Assembly: GCA_037042915.1 (NCBI GenBank)
Contig: CM073193.1
Location: forward strand, 7,626,001 to 7,690,000
Direction of reading: 5' to 3'
DNA from: Auricularia sp. M13
Taxonomy: Eukaryota > Basidiomycota > Agaricomycetes > Auriculariales > Auriculariaceae
Length of the DNA stretch: 64,000 bases
The translations under genes and the position numbers were made by a program. Of this stretch, positions 20,276-31,171 are shown in pieces. The notes under the pieces were generated by a model. The model saw only the letters and a program-made list of their open reading frames with translations. It had not been told where the DNA came from and made no database searches. Position 1 is the first letter of the stretch; the number at the start of each line of letters is the position of its first letter.

Positions 20276-22891
20276 GCGGCCCAGCGCCCATGGTTATCAT
20301 CCTTTCTCCTCGGAGCGCCGTCGGGTTCAATGCCTTCGAGTCTGCCACTTCGAGCTGTCTTATTGGGTTATTTTATTTGGTTATAAGTTATACCGTTGTC
20401 CACAGTTTGAAATGCAGGGGAAACTGAACTGAAACGAGACCGTGACCGAGGGATCGGCTGAACGGAAGCTGAACCAGGCTTCGGCTTCAATTTGAACTTG
20501 GCCACGATCGCCCGCACCACGACCGCTGCTGCCTTGTCGGTAGTCGCCAACGATCACCAATTCACGTGGGAAGTGGGGCTGTGACCTGCTGTTACAAAAC
20601 GCGCGCGCATGCCAGACAGCTGTCGTCGCCACCTTTGACTTGCCGCCCCTGGAACCTGGAACGCGCGCTGCAGCGCGCGCGATGAAGGCCAGACACCGTG
20701 CACTGGTAACAAAAATGTCGGCGGTGTTTACTTATTTGCTGTGCGCGCGGGCGAGCAGCGTTCCGATTGAATTCGCACGAGTTCTGCCCGAGTTTTTCCA
20801 GTTTGGAACGACACCGCATGTCCCTGAGCGCCGGGGCCGTGTAGGGCGCACCGCGCATCCTCTGCTGGCGCACTTTCACCTGTCCATGAAATCAGGGAAC
20901 ACTGTCAGATGTGCCCTCGTGCCCTCGCTCTCCGCAGCATTGCGTGTTCGTTTTCTGGGGTTTCGTCGACTTTGGGCCTGCTGTCGACACGCCAACTTTC
21001 GGGGCGTATTCGAACTACCAGGCGCGCAGCGGCCTTGCAAAATGACGCTTCCGACTGCTATGGTTCCTTGTCTACTCGACATACAGCGCTATCTGCCTGA
21101 AGATCGCCGTTGAAGAGGTCCTGAACTGTCGCGAACTGTCGCGGACAAGTCCAAGATGTTGCTGTTCGACCGACCTCGGATCCATAGCAAAACCGATCCC
21201 CACGACCAAGTTGGGCTTTCGGTTGTTCTTCCGAGACGCCCGCGCCTGCGCAGTTCTGGCTGCGGACCAATTTCGTGAGTCAGGAAAGGGCTCGGAAACC
21301 CGCGCTATTCCTGACGATGACTCGGAGCAAGTTTCAGCAACCAAGAATAAGCAACCTGGGCTGTATAACTAATATTTACCACTATGACTCGGTTTAAGGC
21401 CTGAAATCCGGCACTATGCGTTCGCCGTTTGGCCATCAAGTTTGGTACTACCCATGTGGACGGCGTCGATCGAGGTATTCTGCTCGCGATAGGCCGTTTC
21501 ATACAACCCTCGGATCCGCCTTGTGCAGGTAGGAAACGTCAAGACGAGTCGTCGTCCGCCGACGTGGCCACAAGCCTTCAATGATCGAAGTTCACTCCCA
21601 GTGTGTCGGCGCATAGCGTCGCAGCCCGGCCAACCCCGCGTCTCTGAGAACATATGCATTTTCCGGGGCCCCCTTTCTATAATTATTCAGAGCTCGAAGA
21701 TGCTTTATCAGCTTGCAACTATCATTTCTACTTGACAATACTTATAATATTGCAATGCTGCCGACTCCGAGGTTACGTAAAGATGTCATGCTCTCCGCGG
21801 AATCTAACATCAGTTCCACCAAAAGACACGGTAAGCTATTAGCGCATGCGCTGCAGGGAATCAAGCGAAAAGAAGTGTATGAGTCTCCAGGTCACCTATG
21901 TCTCTGACGAAGTGCTTAGATGATTTTTCCTCGCGCCCTCCTGAGGCTGGAGCCACGCGGTTGGCGTCATTGAATGAAAAGGCACTCATTCCGATGCTTT
22001 CTGCGCTGAAAGCTCCCCCAAATCACTCTGTATTCGAGGGATATATCATAACAGCCTTGACTAGGTCGGAATCGATGGTCACGGAGCGCGTGTATCCGTA
22101 ACATGCGTCCCGCTTCCCTCGATCAAGCAGTCGAAGTGACCTCGCGACTCTGAGCGCTAGTCTCTGCTCAGCAGCGGGGCCAGAAGCCGGAGCCGCGAGA
22201 CGGTTCAGGAAGGTCAAATTGAGTCTATTCCGCGTGGGAAAATGCCCAGTCTCGACCCCTATGAACATGTTTCAAGTACTCTCATCTGTCCCTCAGCTCG
22301 CTTCGAATCTCCTTTATCGTTCACATTGACAGTGTGATAGTGTAGTTGTTCGGCTGCCTGAAAGTCGCAAGCCGCCTGTGGCTCTCCCGAGCCGCCAGCA
22401 CTGTGGCCGCGTGGGGTTGGCTGGAGCGGCAACTCGATGCGGCCCTTCTTCCACCTCATGAGATGCAGAAGACGCTCCCACATGACTGTTATGTCCCCGG
22501 CCAGTCTAGCAAGTACCCTCATTCGTCCCCCGTTGCTACCTCAGCTAAAACCCTAGATGCAGGCGCCGCGTTTTCCGGGGCGACGGTAGAGAATGGTAGC
22601 GGAAGACGCGCAAGAACGACCTATTCTATAACTGTGCCGCCCACGTGGAGTTTTGAAGTGGCCGTGCGGACCGGAGATACACAAAATAGCCCCTCGGTTC
22701 GTATATCTTACACCCGAGGCAGGAAAATATCATTACAAAAAGTTAGAGTAACAAAAAGGTGGCAGCGCAGTCGTACGGAATATAGCTATACTATTAGCAC
22801 ATGGTCCTCAAAATCATCCTTAGAACCGTGTATGAAGGATACCTGACCAGAATGTGCCAGAATACAGTAGACGACAGACGAACAAACACAC
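20276..22891. other. Gene-poor region (2.6 kb)
   Basis: Open frames are short, mutually overlapping and without recognisable domains, including 20,640-21,113 on the plus strand. No terminal repeats or transposase-like frames were seen. Confidence 0.45.
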
Positions 22892-23806
22892 TTATGCTTT
22901 ACCACCAGGAGGATGAACAGCGTGACCGGAGACGACTGCTACGAGGCTACGCTCCTGGCCGAGGGGGACGCCGTGCCTTGTGCGAAGGTGTCGGTACGCG
23001 TTGCCCGCTACAGTGTACCAGAGGCCGCAGCCCGGGACTCGACACAGATAGGCTGGATGATCGTGAATATGGGTAGGATGCTTCATCTGGGCGGACACTG
23101 ACCGGTAGTGTGACTGTGAGTATTCTCGTGTGTCTGTTGATTGGTGTGATGCGAGCGTAAGCATTGGTCCGCAACGACGATGGAATAACGAAAGGAGGGC
23201 AGGCAGCGCATGAGTTGGGAATTCATATGCAAAGATTTATGCACGTACAAGGAAGGTGCTCCGTCGCGTGAACGTACGCCCGCAGAATGCGCAGGTTAAG
23301 GACTGAGGAGTCGCAGGCGCCGAATGAGCAGGTGCTTCCAAGGTCGACGATGAATTGAGAATATCCATGCTCGACGCGTCGAGAGTAATAAAGGCAGACG
23401 AAGGAGACTGAGTTGTTGCACGTCTAGGCCTGGCCTGGAGGCCGTGGTGTGACAGCGGGGCGGGAAGCGAGTCGGAAAAGGTGTGTCGGCGGGTTACAGT
23501 CGGGACGTTCTGACCGCCAAATGTAGGCTGCGATATTGGAGGAAATTGCGCCGCGACAGCGCTGCTAGATGCATCGGGAGCCCTCAGAAGAGAGCGGTCG
23601 TCCAAGATCCCTGCGCCTGAGGACCCATCAGGTGACGAGATGAGCAAGGGAGACGGACGGACCCTCCAGAAATTCATGGAAGCTAGGCAGTTGTATTGCT
23701 GCGGCATCATCTGTGTGAGAGGTTGAGTGCGCCATCCCCGCCCAGAGACTGCTTCAATAATCGGCAAGTGCTTTATAGTCGGAAACGTCGAGGGACGTTC
23801 GGCCAT
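22892..23806 (-). CDS. C2H2 zinc-finger protein (two fingers), likely transcription factor
   Basis: Three exons (23806-23249, 23133-23103, 23052-22892) sum to 750 nt, 249 residues in frame. The N-terminal two thirds is Ser/Pro-rich and disordered. Finger 1 (CAFCGRTFTRRSTFL joined to THENTH) fits C-x2-C-x12-H-x3-H only after the 115-nt intron is removed. Finger 2 (CRVPGC, then GLWYTVAGNAYRHLRTRH) fits C-x4-C-x12-H-x4-H and lies in exon 3. The perfect finger spacing after splicing supports all junctions. The ATG at 23,806 is the first Met in the long frame; the frame stays open upstream, so another N-terminal exon is possible. DNA-binding role inferred from the fingers. Confidence 0.75.
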
Positions 23807-24971
23807 ATGCCATATTGGGTAATTGAAAGCAGATCTCCGGCGTCCAAAGGCAAACGCACAGCTTGCGGCAGAAGGCGTTTGCTCGAAAAGGGCCCCGTGT
23901 GTGGCGTTCCGGAGATACAGGTCGGCGTTGCGCGTGGTATCCCCCTTGGAGCACAGATTAGCCGGGATACCTCCAGTGCACCAGGCGCTGCACCGATACC
24001 TAGGCAATGACCAACAAGTCCCGTACTGGGCTGACTCCCAGCCACATCGAGCGCGGTAGCACCGAGCGTTTCCAGAGTTGATCGAATGCCCGGCCGTCCT
24101 GCAACGCCGAGGAACCAAGAGCTATTAAGAGACCGCGAGTTGCCTTTCTAGGGAATCAGCTATGCAACCAAGCAAAAGAAGCGATCTCTGACTGACTCTG
24201 GGGCATGCGTGTTTCACGATGATGCTTCGCCCTGCATACACGGCCGTGAAGGGAAATGTGCGGATTGTATCCGCCCGACCGTGGTTTCAGGCCGACTGTT
24301 CGCTTCTGTCGGCCTTTCGATCCATTGCCGCTCCGCGGCATGAGCACTGCGTAAGTGGCTGTGTGGCGGACGGTGCGACGGGACTTGAGCTGGCTGCGCG
24401 CGACGGTACACAGTGGAGACATGCCGGGCCGTCTGGCCGGAGTTTGTCAAACTCAGACGCGTGGCAGCATTCGACAGAGAGCTGCCAGTTACAACCTGTG
24501 CTCTTCAGCTGCCACTGAACGTTTGAATTCGCACTGCTGATGCGGCTCCACATGTCATCGACAGCAATTAACTGGCGAGAATGACAATCCAATCCCAATG
24601 ACCGGTCTACCCATGTCGGCGGCCGTCTCAGCGGGAAAACACCTGCAGGAACAACTGGCACTTATGTATGGCAGTTGCTGCGCAGAACCATTCAACCTTG
24701 ATTCAACCTCACGCCGGAAATTTACCTGGACTGTTCCCGCTCCTGGCAGAGGTCGGCGAGTGGCGCTTGGTCGTCACAGCTGCGTTCGCGATAGCATTCG
24801 CCGTCTGCGGGTCGTTTCATCACTTGCTGTCCATCGATCTTCGCTGTGGCAATGAGGAAAAAATAAGGTATATATGACGCGACAAAGGAAGAAAAAAAAT
24901 GTCCGATGTGCGCCGCAGAATGAATCAGCGCTCCGAATTGGCCACCCCAACACCACAATGCTTGTTGCAAA
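23807..24971. other. Intergenic region
   Basis: About 1.2 kb between two minus-strand genes. The zinc-finger frame stays open to about 24,118, so extra upstream coding sequence may lie in its left part. The rest shows no recognisable gene. Confidence 0.4.
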
Positions 24972-26326
24972 TCACTGGCAGATGGCGTTGTACTTCGTCT
25001 GAGTGTTGCTGCTCGTCGAAGTGGTGAAGTCGATGTAGGTCGCGCGCTGCTCCTCGTCAGGGATGACCGCATCCTGCGGTGCGTCAGTGTCATTGATCTC
25101 AAACAGCCCAGAATGCGTCGCACCATGTTGATGGCCCACCTGAAGAATGTCAATACATTGCGCGATGATAGAGAAGAGGGGGAAGACGCACTTGTAGTGG
25201 CCCTTCTTCTTCTTGCCGTAGTAGATCCAGACCCATCCACGGGCGACCATGCGCTGCGAGCCGTGGCCGACTGCATTGCAAGTCTGGGCATCAAACGTCA
25301 GGTTGCAAGTCTTGCCCTCCTGGCTGTCAATGGTGATGGTCTGAGTCTGGGTGTCCGACGTCGTGAATGTGTTGGCGCTCGAAAGGGAATTGGTGATCGT
25401 GACCTGCTCCAGGGTGAGATGAATCATTCCGGAAAACTGAAGGACTAACAGTGCTGGTGAAGCTCGCAGTCACTTCCGAGATCGCGGGGATGGAGAGCTT
25501 GGCAGAGACCGATGCACCGACGGCAAGAGAAGCCTGGTCTGAACGGTGACACGCGTTAACGATGCCCAAATTGATCACCAATCCTAAAACGAAACTCACT
25601 CGTAACAGTGACAGTCGTGCTGCTAGTGGTACCCTGAGTCGCGGCCAGGGAAATCTTGCCGTCGGTGCCGACCACGGTACCCTCGCTGGACTGAGTCTGC
25701 GTGCTGCACTGCGGGCTGAAGGTCATTCATCAGTTAAAACTTGTTATTGACTGATCCGAGTAGGACACACTCAGAGTCCAGGGTCACCTAAGCTTCAATC
25801 AGCACCGTCGCCACGAGATTCAGTGTATTTAACGCACCTCAGCTATGTCACCGGAGATACAGAGCTGAGCGCCGCGATCGGGATAATCCTGAGGGTTGGC
25901 ATCGACCGTGTCCCATTTCCCGCCCCAGTTCTGTCGCAGCGTCAGAGATTCCATGGTTACACGAGGTCGATAAAATGGCGCACGTCTTCGGCGTAAGCCT
26001 TGAGAGCGTCCCAGCCCTTGACTAACAGAGTATAAGCATCCGCAAGCAAGTTTGGAGACCGTTTTCGACTTACGACGCTGGATATCGTCGCCGCTCACGT
26101 TGACGCAGGATCCGGCGTCGCGCTTGTTGACGGCGGCATCACCGACGGAGGCGGGAAGCTCTCCGAGGATGTATCCGTTGATATCGTACGCGACGAAGAT
26201 GCCGCGCGCGTCGTCGAGAGCGAGGTTCGCCGCGTTTGGCGGGATGCTGTCGAGCTGCGGCACCTGGGGGAGCGCGAGTGCCGCCTGGAGGAGGGCGCAA
26301 AGAGCGAGGAAACGAGGAGCGAACAT
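24972..26326 (-). CDS. Secreted protein of unknown function, copy 1
   Basis: Starts MFAPRFLALCALLQAALALP, a signal peptide, followed by SIPPNAANLALDDARGIFVA and a dibasic KR site near a Cys-containing SCVNVSGDDIQR motif. Downstream exons give KGWDALKAYAEDVRHFIDL, NWGGKWDTVDANPQDYPDRG, AQLCISGDIAEV, then a Thr/Ser-rich beta-strand-like region (QASLAVGASVSAKLSIPAIS, EVTASFTSTVS, SSANTFTTSDTQTQTITI), GKTCNLTFDAQTCNAVGHGS, QRMVARGWVWIYYGKKKKGH and a final DEEQRATYIDFTTS. About six introns; some boundaries unresolved. A paralog lies at 54.3-55.8 kb on the other strand. The alternating Ser/Thr strands recall beta-rich, possibly membrane-active secreted proteins, but this is only a structural impression. 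Confidence 0.75.
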
Positions 26327-26876
26327 CGTGCTGGTATTAAAAAGCGAGCTTTTCAAAGGTGCTGAGGCTGGAGACGCCGGGTAAAGGGCAACTGGACGTT
26401 GCGAAGAAGGCGAAAGAGAAAAGTGGAGAAAGAATGGAGAATCACGCCGTGCGATGATGAGCGTATATATATGTGGACTTGTTGCTGCGCATTCTGCAGC
26501 TACTGTTGCTGGTTGCATCAGGGCTGATTGCGCTCATAGCTGTGCCAGTGCCAAGCGTTGCTCTCGTCGCTGTTTGCGCTTCAAATCCTAGCGAGATGTG
26601 CAGCAGAACGATAGACGAGGCCATATTTGCCTGGTTGGAAATGGCATCGTAGGAGCTGTCCAGTGTCCTCCGCGCAGGATGAGTACGAGTGCAAGAGGCA
26701 CAGCTTCGTATCAGTGCTACGTCACTTGAACCTTTGAACGATCACCCTTGGCGAAACAAATATCTGCATTTGCCAGCAGACAACCGCCATGACCACGGGC
26801 ACTGTAATGCAGCAAAGATTGGATACTTGATTCGTTCATCTGAGCTTCGGACAATCCCAGACATCGCGTCGGCCTT
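26327..26876. other. Intergenic region with TATA-like element
   Basis: gcgtatatatatgtgg at about 26,459-26,474 is a TATA-like sequence some 135 bp upstream of the minus-strand secreted-protein start. The remainder contains no recognisable gene. Confidence 0.45.
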
Positions 26877-28130
26877 TCACGCCCAGGCAAAGCTGACGAC
26901 CTGCTCAGAACCCACACCAGTATATCTATCCAGCAGCTTCAGGCCACCGTCGTGCTTGCGCTCAAAGATCGCAACACCACCGGCGTCCAAGCCCGCGGCA
27001 ATGATGTACTGTCCCTTGTCCCCACCGAGCGCCATCCCGCGCACGTGATGCAGACCGGTGTACGCTTGCGCGACGACGGTAAGGTGTCCAAACTTGTCCA
27101 CAGCGGCGACGCAAATAGGGTCCCCGCGTTCGTCAGTCGTGCCCACGTTGCGGTTGGACGCATAGAGGAACCGGCGACCTGCCCCTTTGGGCGAGATAAC
27201 AAGCTCGCCGCCGTGCCAGGCCGCCCCTGCGGGTGCATCTTCAGGGACTATCGATATGCTGGACAGTTGAGCCGGTGGGACGGGATGGGAGTGAGACGCC
27301 GGCGCCGACGTCGGCGCGTCGGGAGGAGTAGACGGCGAGTCGCGCTTGTTCAAACCGGGTTCAAGCGGCGGGAGCGTTTGGCTGGTCAGGGTGTTGTCGA
27401 GCTCGTGCACGACGTAGAGCTTCCCGTCTTCGGCCACAGCATGGCGGGGACCCGAGCCCGGCACCTGGTCCACAGCACCTGCAATCTCCCATCCGCCCGT
27501 GATAGCAGACTTCTTCAGACGCCAGACTTTGTCTGACCCCTGCCACAGTCGTCTCCACCTCAGCGCAGGACGAAACCAAGAAAAAAGGAAACACTGACGA
27601 GGTCGGGGACGAGCACTTCGTGACCATATTCGACGATATGGTGCGGATGCGGGCTGGCCTGGCGGTCCGGGTCAGGCCCCGAACCCTCGAACTGCAGGAG
27701 CGGGGTGGCCTCGCCCAGCGTGACACCGTCGGCCCCAACAGGAAACGAGGTCACGGAGCCCTGGTCGTAGTGGGCGAGCACGATCTCCTTGCCATTGCGA
27801 ATGACGCCCAAGGCGGGCGCGCGGCTGGAGGTAACTCGGGAGACTTGGGTGAGCGCGCCGGCCGCCCCAACAGCGAAGGAAGCTGCACCGCCTGCGGCCA
27901 CGTCTTGCGTCGCGCTACATCAGAGTATGCTCTCAGCGGTTAATTTTTCAATGGTATATGCATGCTAATACGCACAAGAGCGTCTTTTTATTCGGAGAGA
28001 GCTGGATCCAGCTGGGACGCTCGCCTCCGTTTGGCGTGTTAATGAGAGAGAGCTTGGAGGTGTGTGAGTTGAAGTTGAAGACGCTCAGGGTGGCAGCATA
28101 GGTGCCAGCGTAGATGGTAAAGTTAACCAT
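26877..28130 (-). CDS. Lactonase, seven-bladed beta-propeller (6-phosphogluconolactonase / muconate cycloisomerase-like)
   Basis: Exons 28130-27976, 27914-27599 and 27539-26877 with introns of 61 and 59 nt sum to 1,134 nt, 377 residues in frame. The start MVNFTIYAGTYAATLSVFNF matches the first blade of the YbhE-like lactonase family. Later motifs fit the same fold: GERPSWIQLSPNKKTLFAT, HPHHIVEYGHEVLVPDLGSD, GSGPRHAVAEDGKLYVVHEL, FLYASNRN, and the last blade (HHVRGMALGGDKGQYIIAAG, DAGGVAIFERKHDGG). Family members hydrolyse 6-phosphogluconolactone or act in aromatic lactone metabolism; which applies here cannot be told. A Pro/Ser-rich insertion (about residues 235-260) interrupts the propeller. 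No secretion signal. Confidence 0.88.
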
Positions 28131-28465
28131 GGCTGGAGATGAGGTGGAAGCAAGCCAGGGCAGAGCAGCTTTGCCAGTTTGATGAGCACGCTGACGACTA
28201 CCAGGTGATGATTATCCTGAGGTCACGCAGGAAGCTGACGACAGTATGGCGGGACGGGCGGCCCGGACGGTATGTAACGTGCTATGTCGCATACATTTGC
28301 GGCATACAGCAGTGCTCATCGTGTAGTCGACGTGTAGAGTGGCCAAGTCAGCGCAGGTGATCTGAAGACAGAGGCGGCGGCAACCTCCGTCATCACCGAC
28401 CTGCTCTTCCGACTTGAATATCGGCCACGACCAGGTATCAAGCTACTGGACCCAGCAGCTGCCGC
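28131..28465. other. Divergent promoter region
   Basis: About 335 bp between the lactonase ATG (minus) and the F-box ATG (plus). No sequence motif identified with confidence. Confidence 0.45.
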
Positions 28466-29398
28466 ATGACTTCCTCCCCGCTCCTGAAGCTGCCTGTAGA
28501 GTTAATTGGGATCATCACACTGCTCGCTCGCGAGCTGGACCACGATGCACCATGCAACATGAGCCTAGTCTGCAGCGAGCTCAACAGACGCATCCCGCCG
28601 CACCTGCTTACCAGCTCTGTCACCCTGGACAAAGAGTCGAAGATTCTGTCCTTTGAGACTGTGGCGCCGAGATGCGCCACCTACATCGAATGGCTTTCGA
28701 TCACCTACCCTGGCGAGCGCAATCGACGCACTGCGAAGCTGGAACTATCTTCGGCCGTACAGCGCGCAATGGGTTCATTTGTGGCTACCTGTGCGTCGGT
28801 ATCCCGCATCCAGGTGCCGCTGGACCTTCTGGTGGATGTCATTGCTCTGCGCAGCGAAGCTGGCACCCTGCATCGTCTCACCCACGTCTCCATACTCGCC
28901 AGCATCGGAAAGCCGGGCAAGCCTGTGCTCCCTACGAGCGCGTACAGGACTACAATGGACTGCGCCGGCCAGATCGCCCAGTTGCAGGCGACGCACGTCC
29001 ACATCAGCGGCTCGTCCACAAAGCTTGTCTTCGCCGCCGCCGTTGCACGAAATCGCAACATGCCCGTGACGCACCTTTGCTACGATATCTATCCGCTGAA
29101 CTCCTCAAATTCGTCGCCGACACAGGTCCCCCCTCGCACACTGCTGCCTGCTCTAGAAAGGTTGATATTCCGTCTGCCTGTCGCGGACATGCCGGTGGTC
29201 ACACCAGGAAATCCGTTACACTCGCTGATGTTGCATATCATGCGAGATCATGCACGGCTTGCCCTGCAATATGGTGGCGACCCTGGAGACGACGCTGAAA
29301 TGAACGCATTCGCTGCCATGGGATGGAAGCGGCATGTTGGGGGGCTGACGGATTTATGGGAATCGTGCGGGCTTTTGCCCACGTTGTCAATGTGGTGA
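28466..29398 (+). CDS. F-box-like protein
   Basis: Single exon of 933 nt, 310 residues. The N-terminus MTSSPLLKLPVELIGIITLL, then SLVCSELNRRIPPHLLTSSV, fits the L-P-x-E-L / S-x-V-C-x-x-x pattern of basidiomycete F-box proteins. The rest has leucine-rich character without a named domain. Such proteins dock substrates to SCF (Skp1-Cul1) ubiquitin ligases; they are greatly expanded in Agaricomycetes and often species-specific. The C-terminus ends PTLSMW. Target unknown. Confidence 0.75.
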   Translation: MTSSPLLKLPVELIGIITLLARELDHDAPCNMSLVCSELNRRIPPHLLTSSVTLDKESKILSFETVAPRCATYIEWLSITYPGERNRRTAKLELSSAVQRAMGSFVATCASVSRIQVPLDLLVDVIALRSEAGTLHRLTHVSILASIGKPGKPVLPTSAYRTTMDCAGQIAQLQATHVHISGSSTKLVFAAAVARNRNMPVTHLCYDIYPLNSSNSSPTQVPPRTLLPALERLIFRLPVADMPVVTPGNPLHSLMLHIMRDHARLALQYGGDPGDDAEMNAFAAMGWKRHVGGLTDLWESCGLLPTLSMW

Positions 29399-31171
29399 TT
29401 ATATTAGTATGAGGACACCCCCCTTTCCTGGCATCCCTGTTGTATGATCCTAACTGTATTAGATAGACAGGTCTATATGAGACCAGAAGTTGAAGGTGTG
29501 ATGGGGAGTGGTTATAGCCAGGTTATTGTAGCCACCTTGAAGGATCAAATTAGCGTCAGAAATTGAAGTCTTAGGCATATACCAATTACTATGGAGTCAT
29601 GGTCAACCCATCAAAACCCCATGTGTATCGTTTACATGCCAGAAATCGAGCGGAGGCTGTACTTATAACCTGATTAGACGAGCACTTGCCTGACCCCGGG
29701 CCCGGCCAAACCCATTCGAAACTTGCAAGTCCAACAGAGGTTGCGTTGGAGTCAGCTTCGTCTCTAACCATAATTACCGTGGCTGGTTCCTGTATGTCCG
29801 CTGTTGAGCTCTCATGTGGCAGCACCAGGCGGGGAGGATAACAGAGAACGCGCTTGCGGAGAACGCTAGCGCTGCTGTTCAAGAAAGCCGTTTCCCTAAG
29901 AACTCGCCCTGCAGCGCTTGTGAAAAACTATGCCCTTGCTCTTCGTGGTTCATCATTCACGCGCTCAGAATGTGTCACCAGACTACAGATTGTTCAATAT
30001 TGATACTCCCATGCAGTACCGCGGAGTGTAAATTGATGCCCTACCTATATTCAGAACGGCCGGCTGCGCCAGCAAACACCTCGCTTGGCTTGCATATTGC
30101 AATCTACAGCAAGGGGTACGCACTTGTTAAGCGCCCGGAAGCAACGGGGAGGGGGTCCCCCGAAGAGGCTGCTATGGATTCTTTTAATCATATGCAATTT
30201 ATTTTTTCTAGGTCGTGGAGGATTAGTTAGCCTTCCAGCAGGTGATATGACTCACCATCGGTCTCTCAAGTGGGAAAATCATACGGGTTGAAGGAATCGC
30301 AGTCAACAGCCCGTTTTGAGCTGTGGCTAGACAGAAGTGAGCAACTCGGACTTTATGCACTCTCATTGCAACAGAAATAGTCCCATACTACCCTCTAGAA
30401 GAGCATCTACACATGTGTTTGCGAGCGTTTCGTGCAAAAAAGAGCACAATTACTTGTGCCGCGATGATATCGGGCTGGAGTGGACGGCGACTGCGAGAGG
30501 AACCCATTTTCCCTCTATCGCGCCGAAGGTCGAGCATATCGGGAGACCTGGAGAGACAGAAGCATCAGCATAGCACGATTTAATGCACCATGTCACACAT
30601 ACTTAGGTTGGGCTCATACACCGAATGGAATCAGTGTATATGCACGATGCTGAAGAGAGTTCATGTGAGGAGGACAATTATATCCTTTCCATCTGATAGC
30701 CTTAACACAGGATGAGGATGGAGGATTCTTGGATTGGAAGGCGAACTAGGTGAACGTACAGCCAAATGATGCACAAGTCAATGACCATTGGTATAGTATC
30801 AGGGGGCTAAAGAAGTCCATAGCACACAGCACGAGGGCCTGAAACTCAGGCACTTCAATATTGGCAATTACATCTCATGTTGTGGAGGTAGCGATTCGTG
30901 AAGTGACGAGGGGCAGGCCGGAAGCATGCGGAGTTCGAACTGCAGCTCCGTTGGTCGCAAATAAGAGGTGGGAGTGACCTTTCAAGCAAGGTGACAAGGT
31001 GATCCCTCCATGAGTGTTTCTGTCCGGGGCCCGGTTGCTTGGAAAACCAGGCACCGCCGGCGCATCATGATATCAGGCGCGCATCCGGGTAGTTGGCGTT
31101 ATGATCTGTCAGTACTTCAGTGTCGGGGATCATGATGCACGTTCCAGACATCTTGGCTTTGCTCCTTCACA
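29399..31171. other. Gene-poor region (1.8 kb), more AT-rich
   Basis: Composition is more AT-rich than the flanking genes, and the open frames (for example 29,814-30,230 and 30,337-30,573) are short and featureless. No inverted terminal repeats or transposase-like sequence seen. The right end contains the promoter of the serine hydrolase. Confidence 0.45.

Noticed and set aside
20640-21113. 157-codon plus-strand frame in the 2.6-kb gene-poor region
   Set aside because: No recognisable motif, and overlapping frames of similar length occur on the other strand.
29399-31171. Possible transposable-element remnant in the AT-richer gap
   Set aside because: No terminal repeats, target-site duplication or transposase/polymerase-like translation could be seen.
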